Below, piece by piece: positions 54,670-63,175 of a DNA stretch of 64,000 bases. A program made the translations under genes and the position numbers. The notes under the pieces are model-generated. The model was not told the DNA's origin. It did no database searches and worked only from the letters and a program-made list of their open reading frames with translations. Where the stretch lies: positions 4,183,501 to 4,247,500 of the forward strand of contig NZ_CP074380.1 in assembly GCF_022695595.1 (NCBI RefSeq), written 5' to 3'. Each line of letters begins with the position of its first letter. Position 1 is the first letter of the stretch. This DNA comes from Streptomyces sp. MST-110588 (GTDB lineage Bacteria; Actinomycetota; Actinomycetes; Streptomycetales; Streptomycetaceae).

Positions 54670-54699
54670 GAACGGACCCGGTCTCAAGGACGGGCCGAG
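54646..54699. repeat. three 18-bp tandem repeats spanning the DUF6194 stop codon
   Basis: Units beginning TCTCAAG/TCCTAAG start at 54646, 54664 and 54682 and share AAG(A/G)ACGG(G/A)CC. A one-base difference in the middle unit supplies the TAA stop. They lie in the gap between two convergent genes. Confidence 0.7.
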
Positions 54700-54719
54700 C
54701 TTCGGATACAGGCCGGCTC

Positions 54720-57095
54720 TCAGCGACAGGTCAACTGAGACTGTGCCCAGTCCCCGAAGTTCAGCGCGCCCGTCCGCGCCGCCCGCTCCACCACCAGCCG
54801 CAGCGTCCGGCGGCCCCTGAGCGCCACATGCATCGGCACCGCGGGCTGCCCGGCCCGCACCACGCCGGAGCGCCACAGCCGCACCCCGTCCGCGTACACG
54901 GAGAACCGCAGCGCGCCGAACCCCAGCGCCCGGTCGTCCACACCCACCAAGGCGTCGTACGCGGAGCACGGGCGGTTCAGGTCGATGGTCACGGACGACG
55001 GCGCGTGCACGGTCACCCCGTGGGCGTACCGCGTCCCCGCGATGCGCAGCCCGCGCCGCTGCCACAACCAGTCGCTGGCGGCATGGCGCACCTCCGGTTC
55101 TCTGCCGTTCCCCAGGAAGTCCCAGCTCAGCCGATTGATCTGGTACGAGGCAGGGCCGGGCGCAGGTGGCGCGGGAACGGGCTTGGGGGGCTTGGGCACC
55201 GGCCGGTGCGCCGGGGGCGTCCGCTCCGGCGGCCTGGGCCTGGGCCTGGGCCTGGGCCCGGGCCGTGGTGCGGCGGTCGGCTTCGGCATGGGGGCCGGAA
55301 CCCGGGGCGCGACCGGCTCCGGCCCCGTGGGGCGGGGCGCGGGGGCCGGGGAACTGGGGGCGGCCACCGGGGACGGCGGTTCGGGTGTGGGCTCATGGGC
55401 GCCCGGGACCGCCGGGACCGAATGGGCCGGCCGGGCCTGTGGCTTCGGCGGTCGCTGCGGGTCACCGGCCAGGGCCAGCGCCAGTGCCGCGCCCGCCACC
55501 ACCGCCACCCCCACGCCGATACCGACCTTCACCGGCGTACCGAGTCCCTCGCTGATCGCGGCGCCGCCCAGCCCAGCACCGGCCGCCCCGGCACCGGCCG
55601 CCCCGGCCCCGCCCGCCGCCGCAGCCGCTCCGGCGCCCGCCACCGCGCCGGCCCCCGCGACACCCGCCACGGTGGCGGCCGACTTCACCGCGTACCCGGC
55701 CGCGAACCACCCGATGACCGCCACCGGAAGGATGACGCGGATCCGCTCGTTGACGTCCGCGACCTCCGACGCCGCCGTACGGCACCGCGCGCACTCCGCC
55801 AGGTGCTTGCGCAGGCCCCGCTCGGCCCGCATCCGCAGGCCCCCACGTGCGTACGCGCCCAGCCGGTCGGCGTAACGGGCACAGTCGCCGCCGGCCGTCA
55901 ACGACCGGCTGACGTGGGCCTGGAGGTATGCCTGCTTCAGGCCCTCGCGGGCGCGGTGGGCCAGTACAGCCGCCGCGTTGGCGGTCAGCCCGAGAAGTGG
56001 CGCGACCTCACTGGGCGACTCGTCCTCGATCGTGGTGTGCCACAGCACCGTCTGATAGCGCTCGGGCAGGCTGCGGAAGGCCCGTACGGCGAGCGACTGC
56101 TCGGCCTCGTGCATGGCCCGGACGTCCGCGCCGAGGTCCAGGGTGTCGTCCTCCAGAGACGACCCGGCCGCCGTGACGGCGAACACCGCGAAGTCCTCGA
56201 CCAGTTGCTCGCGCCGGGCGGTCTTTCCCCAGGCGGCGGCGACCCGGCGCACCGTGGTCAGCAGATAGGCGCGTACGGATGCGTCGGGGCCGGCGCCGCC
56301 GCGCACCGCCTGGAGCGTCCGGGCGAAAACCTCGCCGGTCAGGTCATCGGCGGTGTGGGCGTCCCGGCAGCAACTGCGGGCGTAGCGGCGGACGGCGTCC
56401 GCGTGCCTGCGGTACAGCTCCTCGTACGCGCTGTCGTCACCGGCCCGCATATGGACGATCAACTCACCGTCGGACGGCGGAAGGTCCCAGGCGGCGGCGT
56501 CGGCGGTACGGGTGCCGGGGCGGGGCGCGGCGGAGCGCGGGGCGGCGTGCCGGCCCGTGCGCCGGCCCGGTCCGGAGCCGGTGTGCGGGCCCCCGCCCGC
56601 ATACGGACCGGCGTCGACGACCGGTCCCGGCCCTGCTGCTGCCCTGACACCCGTGGCCGATCCGGCACCCGAGGTAGGCCCGGCGCCTGCGGTCGGTCCG
56701 GCGCCCGAGGTAGGCCCGGCACCCGAAGTAGGCCCGGCGCCTGCGGTCGGTCCGGCGCCTGCGGCCGGCTCGGCGCCCGCGGTCGGCCCGGGGCCGGTGT
56801 CCGGCTCCGCCGCGGCGCCGGCCTGCGCTTCGGCCCGGTCCGCCCCCGCGCCCCCGGGGCGCGGTGCCTCACCGCTCTCCCGTTGTGCGGGCACGCCCGA
56901 ACCACCGCGGTCGCGGCGCTCCCGGGAGCCGTCCGCCGATGGGGCGGCGTGCAAGGGGCGCCCTTGTTGGGGCACTTGGCGGACAGGTGTCTCCGTTCCG
57001 CCGTCGTCCGTCCTCGCGTGGTCGGCCGTTCCGCCGTCCGCGCCGGCGGAACCGGTCGCACCACCGCGCTGCTCGTCATGCCCGTTCATGGTCAT
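54720..57095 (-). CDS. ECF-type sigma factor fused to zinc-finger, membrane and NPCBM-like domains
   Basis: A 791-aa protein. A disordered N-terminus of about 200 residues contains AGAGPTSGAGPTAG-type repeats. Then sigma-70 region 2 (DDSAYEELYRRHADAVRRYA, DDLTGEVFARTLQAV) and region 4 (FRSLPERYQTVLWHTTIED, SEVAPLLGLTANAAAVLAHR) follow. Next is an anti-sigma-like HxxxCxxC finger (LRKHLAECARCRTAA), hydrophobic Ala/Gly helices, a long Pro-rich segment, and a C-terminal domain like NPCBM carbohydrate-binding modules (ALGFGALRFSVYADGVRLWRSG). This would be a membrane-tethered sigma factor sensing the wall. ATG 57095 or 57089. Confidence 0.85.
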   Translation of the reverse strand: MTMNGHDEQRGGATGSAGADGGTADHARTDDGGTETPVRQVPQQGRPLHAAPSADGSRERRDRGGSGVPAQRESGEAPRPGGAGADRAEAQAGAAAEPDTGPGPTAGAEPAAGAGPTAGAGPTSGAGPTSGAGPTAGAGPTSGAGSATGVRAAAGPGPVVDAGPYAGGGPHTGSGPGRRTGRHAAPRSAAPRPGTRTADAAAWDLPPSDGELIVHMRAGDDSAYEELYRRHADAVRRYARSCCRDAHTADDLTGEVFARTLQAVRGGAGPDASVRAYLLTTVRRVAAAWGKTARREQLVEDFAVFAVTAAGSSLEDDTLDLGADVRAMHEAEQSLAVRAFRSLPERYQTVLWHTTIEDESPSEVAPLLGLTANAAAVLAHRAREGLKQAYLQAHVSRSLTAGGDCARYADRLGAYARGGLRMRAERGLRKHLAECARCRTAASEVADVNERIRVILPVAVIGWFAAGYAVKSAATVAGVAGAGAVAGAGAAAAAGGAGAAGAGAAGAGLGGAAISEGLGTPVKVGIGVGVAVVAGAALALALAGDPQRPPKPQARPAHSVPAVPGAHEPTPEPPSPVAAPSSPAPAPRPTGPEPVAPRVPAPMPKPTAAPRPGPRPRPRPRPPERTPPAHRPVPKPPKPVPAPPAPGPASYQINRLSWDFLGNGREPEVRHAASDWLWQRRGLRIAGTRYAHGVTVHAPSSVTIDLNRPCSAYDALVGVDDRALGFGALRFSVYADGVRLWRSGVVRAGQPAVPMHVALRGRRTLRLVVERAARTGALNFGDWAQSQLTCR

Positions 57096-57389
57096 CGCCG
57101 AGGCCCCCGAACACGCCGTCACTCCGGTAACACTGAGTAAGCGTGGCACACAGACGGCGCGAACTGTCCCGTCCTGCCGCGCAACCACTCGTCCGGGGCG
57201 AGTTGGGGCGCGAGAGCACTGACGTTCACTCGTACGGGGCATGCTCCCCGGACGCGCGCCCAGGCAGGGCGACGCTCCGGGCGACAGTCGGCAGAATATC
57301 CAGGCAGAATCCGGGCCGGACCCAGGCGGTGCCCGGCCGGAGTCCAGCCAGAACCCGGCAGTTCGTTGCGGGCCGCGGCCGTCAGCGCG

Positions 57390-58460
57390 TCAGCGCGTCG
57401 GACGCGACCGCAGGCCCTCCAGCAGGATTTCCAGCAGCCGCGCCGATGCCGCCTGCTGCTGTGCCGCGTCTGGCAGCGACGGCGCGCCCGTGGCGATCAC
57501 CAGCAGCACATCGGCGACCGTGACGTCCGCCCGCAGCTCACCCGCCGACCGGGCGCGCTCCACAAGCTGTCCGACGACGTCCAGAAGCGCCTGGGCACCA
57601 CCGTCCGCGCGGGCACCACCGTCGGCCGCCCGCGCCGCATCCGACACGCGCGAGCCGTCCGACACGCGCGAGCCGTCCGCCGCCGAGCCGGCCGTACCGT
57701 TGAGCACACCGGATATTTCGGCCCCCGGCGCGGTCTCCATCTGGGGTGCGCCACGCTGGGCGACCACCCGCAGGTCGGCCGGTGCACCGTCCGCATCCGA
57801 CGGCGTACGCTGCTGCGGCACCCGCCCGCCGGCCGCCGGCCCGTCCGTACCGCTGCCCGCGCCACCGTCCGCGCTGACCCGCAGGACGCTCGGCGGCAGC
57901 AGCCGCCCCGCACCCGAGGCGACCGACGTACGCAGGAAGCGGGACAGCGCCGACCACGGGTCGTCCTCCTGCCCCAGGGCCGTCCGCGCCTGCTCCGTCA
58001 GCCGGGAGGTCTCCTCCTCGGCGATCCGGCGGACCAGGACGTCCTTGCTCGGGAACCGGCGGTAGACCGTCCCCACGCCGACCCGGGCACGCCGCGCGAC
58101 GTCCTCCATGGGCGCGCCGTACCCCAGCTCGCCGAACACCTCGCGGGCGGCCCGCAGTACGTGCTCCAGGTTGCGCTGAGCGTCCACCCGCAGGGGTGTG
58201 CTCCGGCCGCCGCCCGTGGAACCGCTTCCGTTGCCGACGGACGCCCCCGAGGAGCCCGTCGGCCCAGCAGCACTCGCACCACCGGCACCGCCCGTACCGC
58301 TCACACCGCCCGAACCATGCGGACCGCCCGCCCCGTACGAGGTGCCCGCACCATGAGAACCGTCAGAACCGTGCGCACCGTACTGCGTCGTTCCGTGCGC
58401 GCCGTGCGCACCATGCTCCGGCGCCACGGCTGTCGGCCATTGAGAACCCTGAATGTGCAT
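57390..58460 (-). CDS. TetR/AcrR-family regulator with long disordered segments
   Basis: A 356-aa protein, much longer than the usual 200. Residues 1-85 are His/Gly/Ser-rich. The TetR HTH follows: NLEHVLRAAREVFGELGY, APMEDVARRARVGVGTVYRRFPSKDVLVRRI (in parts). The ligand domain begins TRALGQEDDPWSALSRFL and is interrupted by a Gly/Ala/Asp-rich insert of about 110 residues carrying a duplicated DGSRVSDGSRVSD. It ends with ALLDVVGQLVERARSAGEL and LLVIATGAPSL. It is transcribed divergently from the NADH dehydrogenase gene, a possible target. Confidence 0.85.
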   Translation of the reverse strand: MHIQGSQWPTAVAPEHGAHGAHGTTQYGAHGSDGSHGAGTSYGAGGPHGSGGVSGTGGAGGASAAGPTGSSGASVGNGSGSTGGGRSTPLRVDAQRNLEHVLRAAREVFGELGYGAPMEDVARRARVGVGTVYRRFPSKDVLVRRIAEEETSRLTEQARTALGQEDDPWSALSRFLRTSVASGAGRLLPPSVLRVSADGGAGSGTDGPAAGGRVPQQRTPSDADGAPADLRVVAQRGAPQMETAPGAEISGVLNGTAGSAADGSRVSDGSRVSDAARAADGGARADGGAQALLDVVGQLVERARSAGELRADVTVADVLLVIATGAPSLPDAAQQQAASARLLEILLEGLRSRPTR

Positions 58461-58480
58461 AGATGATCCCCGGTAATGAT

Positions 58481-58574
58481 GTCTCCCCCCGGAGACTCCC
58501 CGCCCTGACTGCCGGGGCGTAACGACGAGAGGCTGCACCCCGACGAGGTACGAACATAGTTGAGCGCAGGTCAA
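58481..58574 (-). promoter_or_regulatory. TetR-gene control region: inverted repeat and candidate promoter
   Basis: GTCTCC (58481-58486) and GGAGAC (58491-58496) form a perfect inverted repeat 20 nt upstream of the TetR start. On the minus strand TTGACC (58569-58574), 18 bases, then TACCTC (58545-58550) could be its promoter. The repeat would lie in the leader and may be an autoregulatory operator. The whole divergent region is 58461-58896; nothing else is seen in it. Confidence 0.35.
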
Positions 58575-58896
58575 GAATGAAGAGGGCAGTTCCGCACAGT
58601 CCGACCCCGATCGGAACACGGCCCCGGTCCGCCCCGATTCCGTATGCCTCCTCCACGTCCGGCCCCCTGTCTGACCTGCGCTCCTTGTTCCCGGCCCCCG
58701 ACAGGCCGCACTCCGCGCCGCCCGCCGGGAGCGGTCATACATTTCACCGGTCCTGTGGACAAAGCCGTTGTGGCGGTGCGTCATGGAACAGTGCTGCGCT
58801 TTCCCGGGGGTGCGGCATCCGGCGCCGGCCGCCCTGCGGGCGAGCCGCCCGCTGCGTGCGGCCCGGGACCTGGTCGAAGTCAAGAGGAGCCCCTCC

Positions 58897-60420
58897 GTGG
58901 AGGAATCGGCGAAGGAACCGGGGAAGGACGCTGCGAGGGAGCCGGCGCGAGACCGGACGCAGGGACCAGCGAGGGAGCCGGCGCGAGAACCAGCGAGGGA
59001 ACCGGTGCGCATCCTGGTCGTCGGGGGCGGCTGTGTGGGCATGTACACCGCTCTGCGTCTCCAGCGGAAGCTGAAGCGGGAGCTGCGGCAGGGCACGGCC
59101 GAGGTCGTCGTCGTGGGCCCCGAGCCGTACATGACGTACCAGCCCTTCCTGCCCGAGGCCGCGGCCGGCTCCCTCTCGCCACGGCACGTCGTCGTACCGC
59201 TGCGCCGCGTCCTGCCCAGGTGCAAGGTCGTCATCGGCGAGGTGACGGCCCTCGACCACGCCGCGCGTACCGCCACCGTCCAGACCCTGGCCACCTCTGA
59301 GGAGCACACCGGCGGTATCGAAGTCCCTTATGACGAACTGGTTCTGGCGCCCGGATCGGTCTCCCGCATCCTTCCGTTGCCGGGCCTGGCCGAGTCCGGC
59401 ATCGGGTTCAAGACGGTCGAGGAGGCCATCGGGCTGCGCAACCACGTCCTGGAACAGCTCGACATCGCCTCCTCCACCCGGGACCCCGATGTCCGCGACA
59501 CCGCCCTGACCTTCGTTTTCGTCGGCGGGGGCTATGCGGGGGTGGAGGCGCTGGCCGAACTGGAGGACATGGCCCGCTACGCCTGCCGCTACTACCACAA
59601 CGTCAAGCCGGGGGACATGAAGTGGATCCTCGTCGAGGCGACCGGCCGCATCCTGCCCGAAGTGGGCCCGGAAATGGGCCGGTACGCGGTACGCGAGCTG
59701 CGCGGGCGCAACATCGACGTACGGCTGGAGACCCGGCTGGACTCCTGCGAGAACCGGGTCGCGGTCCTCAGCGACGGCACCCGCCTCCCGACGCGTACGC
59801 TGGTGTGGACCGCGGGCGTCAAGCCGCATCCGGTCCTCGCCGTGACCGGGCTTCCCCTGAATGAGCGCGGCCGTCTGAAATGCACCGCCTCCCTCCGGGT
59901 CGAGGGCGTCGAACACGCCTGGGGCGCCGGTGACGCCGCCGCGGTTCCCGACCTCACGGCCGCACCGCCCGCCAGACCCGCGGAACCCGACAAGTCCGAC
60001 GAGTCCGGTGAGTCCGGCGAGCCCGATCAGTCCGGCGAGCCCCGTACGGAGTGCGCGCCCAACGCCCAGCACGCCGTGCGGCAGGCGACGGTCCTGGCCG
60101 GCAACGTGGCCGCCGCGGTGCGTGGCGGCGCGGTCCAGGACTATGCCCATAAGTACGTCGGATCGGTGGCCTCCCTGGGGCTGCACAAAGGGGTCGCGCA
60201 CGTCTACGGGCGAAAGCTGAAGGGGTATCCGGCGTGGCTGATGCACCGCGCCTACCATCTCGGCCGGGTGCCCACCTTCAACCGCAAGGCGCGGGTGCTC
60301 GCCGAGTGGACGCTCGCCGGCCTGTTCAAGCGGGAGATCGTCTCGCTGGGCTCTCTGGAGCACCCGCGTGCCGAGTTCGAACTCGCCGCGGGCACCGGGC
60401 GTCACAACGAGGCGAGTTGA
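58897..60420 (+). CDS. type II NADH dehydrogenase / NAD(P)-FAD oxidoreductase
   Basis: A 507-aa flavoprotein. A charged N-terminal region with REPAREPA repeats precedes the FAD loop VRILVVGGGCVGMYTALRLQ. Other marks are the substrate loop EPYMTYQPFLPEAAAGS, the NAD loop FVFVGGGYAGVEALAEL, TLVWTAGVKP and VEHAWGAGDAAAVPD. It has an acidic insert before APNAQHAVRQATVL. NDH-2 enzymes pass electrons from NADH to menaquinone without proton pumping and sit on the inner membrane face; the tail RAYHLGRVPTFNRKARVLAEW could be the membrane contact. GTG 58897 has GAGGAG seven bases upstream; the frame is open to 58768. Confidence 0.9.
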   Translation: MEESAKEPGKDAAREPARDRTQGPAREPAREPAREPVRILVVGGGCVGMYTALRLQRKLKRELRQGTAEVVVVGPEPYMTYQPFLPEAAAGSLSPRHVVVPLRRVLPRCKVVIGEVTALDHAARTATVQTLATSEEHTGGIEVPYDELVLAPGSVSRILPLPGLAESGIGFKTVEEAIGLRNHVLEQLDIASSTRDPDVRDTALTFVFVGGGYAGVEALAELEDMARYACRYYHNVKPGDMKWILVEATGRILPEVGPEMGRYAVRELRGRNIDVRLETRLDSCENRVAVLSDGTRLPTRTLVWTAGVKPHPVLAVTGLPLNERGRLKCTASLRVEGVEHAWGAGDAAAVPDLTAAPPARPAEPDKSDESGESGEPDQSGEPRTECAPNAQHAVRQATVLAGNVAAAVRGGAVQDYAHKYVGSVASLGLHKGVAHVYGRKLKGYPAWLMHRAYHLGRVPTFNRKARVLAEWTLAGLFKREIVSLGSLEHPRAEFELAAGTGRHNEAS

Positions 60421-60778
60421 CGTTTCTTCAGATACGGGGTCACTCCAACGGACCGGAGTCAGGAACTCCACTCGGCTCCCGGGCGTCTGACGGATGTCAG
60501 TCCGGTCGGCCACACTGGACGTGTGACCATGGGTGGGCTCGTATCTGCGAAGAGTGACAATCACGAGGATTCTGGACGTTTGCTGCATTCCGTCAGAGAG
60601 CGCCGGGAGCGCCCGCGAGGGCGCCGAAGCCGCCCCCAGCCGCCACCTCACCCGCCGTCGGCCGAGTGGGGCCCTCGGTGGAGCCAAGTGGGGGTCCCTC
60701 CACCGGAAGCGGGGGAGCCAAGCCCCCGAGCCGACGGCCCGATTCCGCGCGACGACGCGAACTAAGAGGTACACCTCA
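60421..60778 (+). other. 358-nt intergenic region upstream of the SpoIIE phosphatase gene
   Basis: The ORF that continues upstream of GTG 60779 lacks protein-like composition. No terminator is evident after the dehydrogenase gene, so the two could be co-transcribed. The region contains a GTGACAATCACG near-palindrome around 60553-60564. Nothing else is supported. Confidence 0.4.
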
Positions 60779-62983
60779 GTGAACTTCACGCGCTGGAGCG
60801 CCCGGCTCCCCGGCACACAACGGCGTGCCGCCGCGCGGACCGAGCGGCCCGCGTCCCCGGCCGCACCACAGGCCGCGCCCGCCGCCCCGTCGTCCACGAC
60901 GCCGCCCGAGCCGTCCGATACGCCCTCGGGCCCGGGCCCGCACCCGCCCACGACCACTCCTACGACGACGCCGGCCTCCCCACCCGCATCCGCGTCCTCA
61001 CCCACGGCCCCGCCCGCCCGTACTCAGGGGACGGTTCCCGCCGCCCGTGCCGAAGAGGTGCGGGGGCAGTCCCATGAGGATCGGCTCCCGGCGGTGGAGA
61101 ACGGCGCGTGGGGCCCGGCTTCCGGCCCGGCCCCGATGTCCGCCGCCCCTGCCCCTGGAGCGGAGCCCGGATCCGGCGCGGCCCGCCTCCCCGGTTCCGC
61201 ACCGCCCCGCGACGCCGAACCTCATGACCCCGCGTCTCTCGACCCCGCGTCTCAGGCCCCCGCGCCCCACTTCCGTACGGACACGGGTTCCGCTGCCGTC
61301 GCGGGAATCACCCCTGGAACGGTCCCCGCCAACGCCAACGCAAATGCAAACGCCGCCGCTGCCGCGGCAGCCGCCGCGGCCGGTGCCAACGGCGGACAGC
61401 CCCGCACCCCCACCGTCGACGCCCTGTCCGTCCACGACATCCTCGGCCAGATCCCGGCCCTGGTGGCGGTCGTCTACGGCCCCGAGCACCGCATCGCGTA
61501 CGTGAACGGCGCGTACGCCTCCGTCTTCGGCCCCCGCCCGGCCGGCGGCGCCGCCCGCGAAGCCCTCCCCGAACTCGCCGGCCTCGGCCTGCTCCCGCTG
61601 ATGGACCAGGTCCTGCGCAGCGGCAAACCCCGTACGGTCAAGTCCCGCAAGGTCCCCGGGGGCGCCGGCTCCGACCGCTCCCGCGACGGCTACTACACCT
61701 TCACCTGCACCCCGATCCAGGTCACCGCCAGCGGCCCGGCGCCCGACCCCGAAGTCGCCTGTGTGACCGCGCACCGCGGCGTCCTGGTCTTCGGCGCGGA
61801 GGTCACCGACCAGATCGAGTCCGCCGAGCGGCTGCGGGTCAGCGAGGCCCGCCAGCGCGCGGCGGCCGTCACGCTCCAGCGCTCGCTGCTGCCCCAGGAG
61901 CTGGAGCAGCCGGACGACCTCCGCGTCGCCGCCACGTACCAGCCGGGCGGCACGGACGCGGCGGTCGGCGGCGACTGGTACGACGTCATCACCCTCGGCG
62001 CCGGGCGGACGGCCCTGGTCATCGGTGACGTGATGGGCCGCGGCGTACGGGCGGCGGCGGTCATGGGCCAGCTCCGTACGGCTGTACGGGCCTACGCCCG
62101 GCTGGACCTGCCGCCCCACGAAGTGCTCCAGTTGCTGGACGGTCTGGCCGCCGAGATCGACGCCAGCCAGATCGCGACCTGCGTGTACGCCGTCCACGAC
62201 CCGAACGAGGGCCGCCTGGTCTACGCCTCGGCCGGGCACCTCCCCATCCTCGTACGCGACGCCGACGGCACCGTCCACCGCGCAGCCGAGCCCACCGGGC
62301 CGCCCCTGGGCACCGGCGGCTGGCTGCACACCTCAGGCACGGTCCCGCTCACCCCGGGCTCCACCGCCGTCCTCTATACGGACGGCCTCGTCGAACGCCG
62401 CGACAAGGACATCGACCACGGCGTGGAGGCTCTGGAGCGGGCCTTCGCCGGGGCGACCGGCGCGCCGGACATCATCTGCGACCGTCTCCTGCGAGCCCTG
62501 GGCATCTCGACGGACCACGACGACGACGTGGCGGTCCTCGTCCTCCAGCACCCCGCCCGTACGGGGCACGAGGCCGAGCTGTTCCACAACGCCGCGCTGG
62601 AACTGCACGGCGGTACAGAAGCGGCGCCCCGGGCCCGCGCCTTCGCCTCGGGCGTCCTGGCGTCCTGGCGCTTCGCGCCGGAGCTGCACGATCTCGGTGT
62701 GCTCGCCGCCAGCGAGCTGGTCGCCAACTCCCTCCAGCACGGCACACCGCCGATGCGGCTGCGGCTGCGGCGTACGGACCGGCGGCTGATCATCGAGGTT
62801 ACGGACGGCGACGATCATCTGCCGCGCCGCCGGCACGCCGAGCCGGCGGACGAGTCCGGGCGGGGCATCTCCATCGTGGCGACCATCGCCTCGGCGTGGG
62901 GCTCTCGCCGTACGCCCGGGGGCGGCAAGGCCGTCTGGTGCGAATTCGCGCTGCCGCGTGACCGGCGGGAACAGCGGGAGTGA
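60779..62983 (+). CDS. PAS - SpoIIE phosphatase - HATPase regulator
   Basis: A 734-aa protein. Residues 1-220 are Pro/Ala/Thr-rich and disordered, with an NANANANA/poly-Ala run. A PAS-like domain (HDILGQIPALVAVVYGPEHRIAYVNGAY, in parts) follows, then a helical linker and a PP2C/SpoIIE phosphatase (TLQRSLLPQELEQPDDLRVA, AVGGDWYDVITLG, VIGDVMGRGVRAA, VLYTDGLVERR, DHDDDVAVLVLQ). The C-terminus is a HATPase_c anti-sigma kinase-like domain (ASELVANSLQHGTPP, ESGRGISIVATIAS). One chain carrying both kinase and phosphatase is common in Streptomyces sigma-B-type partner switching. GTG 60779 follows AAGAGGT. Confidence 0.92.
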   Translation: MNFTRWSARLPGTQRRAAARTERPASPAAPQAAPAAPSSTTPPEPSDTPSGPGPHPPTTTPTTTPASPPASASSPTAPPARTQGTVPAARAEEVRGQSHEDRLPAVENGAWGPASGPAPMSAAPAPGAEPGSGAARLPGSAPPRDAEPHDPASLDPASQAPAPHFRTDTGSAAVAGITPGTVPANANANANAAAAAAAAAAGANGGQPRTPTVDALSVHDILGQIPALVAVVYGPEHRIAYVNGAYASVFGPRPAGGAAREALPELAGLGLLPLMDQVLRSGKPRTVKSRKVPGGAGSDRSRDGYYTFTCTPIQVTASGPAPDPEVACVTAHRGVLVFGAEVTDQIESAERLRVSEARQRAAAVTLQRSLLPQELEQPDDLRVAATYQPGGTDAAVGGDWYDVITLGAGRTALVIGDVMGRGVRAAAVMGQLRTAVRAYARLDLPPHEVLQLLDGLAAEIDASQIATCVYAVHDPNEGRLVYASAGHLPILVRDADGTVHRAAEPTGPPLGTGGWLHTSGTVPLTPGSTAVLYTDGLVERRDKDIDHGVEALERAFAGATGAPDIICDRLLRALGISTDHDDDVAVLVLQHPARTGHEAELFHNAALELHGGTEAAPRARAFASGVLASWRFAPELHDLGVLAASELVANSLQHGTPPMRLRLRRTDRRLIIEVTDGDDHLPRRRHAEPADESGRGISIVATIASAWGSRRTPGGGKAVWCEFALPRDRREQRE

Positions 62984-63036
62984 CGGAGGCGGGGGCAGAG
63001 ACAGGGACGAGGTAGAGGGGCGGGAGCGACGGAAAA

Positions 63037-63079
63037 CGGGCGCGGCCCGGCGAAGACTCCCTCCGCCGGGCCGCGCCCG
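63037..63079. terminator. terminator between the convergent phosphatase and MFS genes
   Basis: A perfect 16-bp stem (63037-63052 with 63064-63079) and 11-nt loop, followed within ten bases by CTCTTT. Confidence 0.8.
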
Positions 63080-63175
63080 CTGTCGCTCTTTGCCCGTACG
63101 CCGCTGCTCGTGCCTGCCGGGCTGTTCGTACGTGCAGGGCTTGCCGTACGTACCGGGCGGTGCGCGTCTGCCGGG

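Noticed and set aside
57366..58466. Plus-strand gene opposite the TetR gene
   Set aside because: Arg/Ala/Thr-rich shadow frame; the TetR HTH is on the minus strand.
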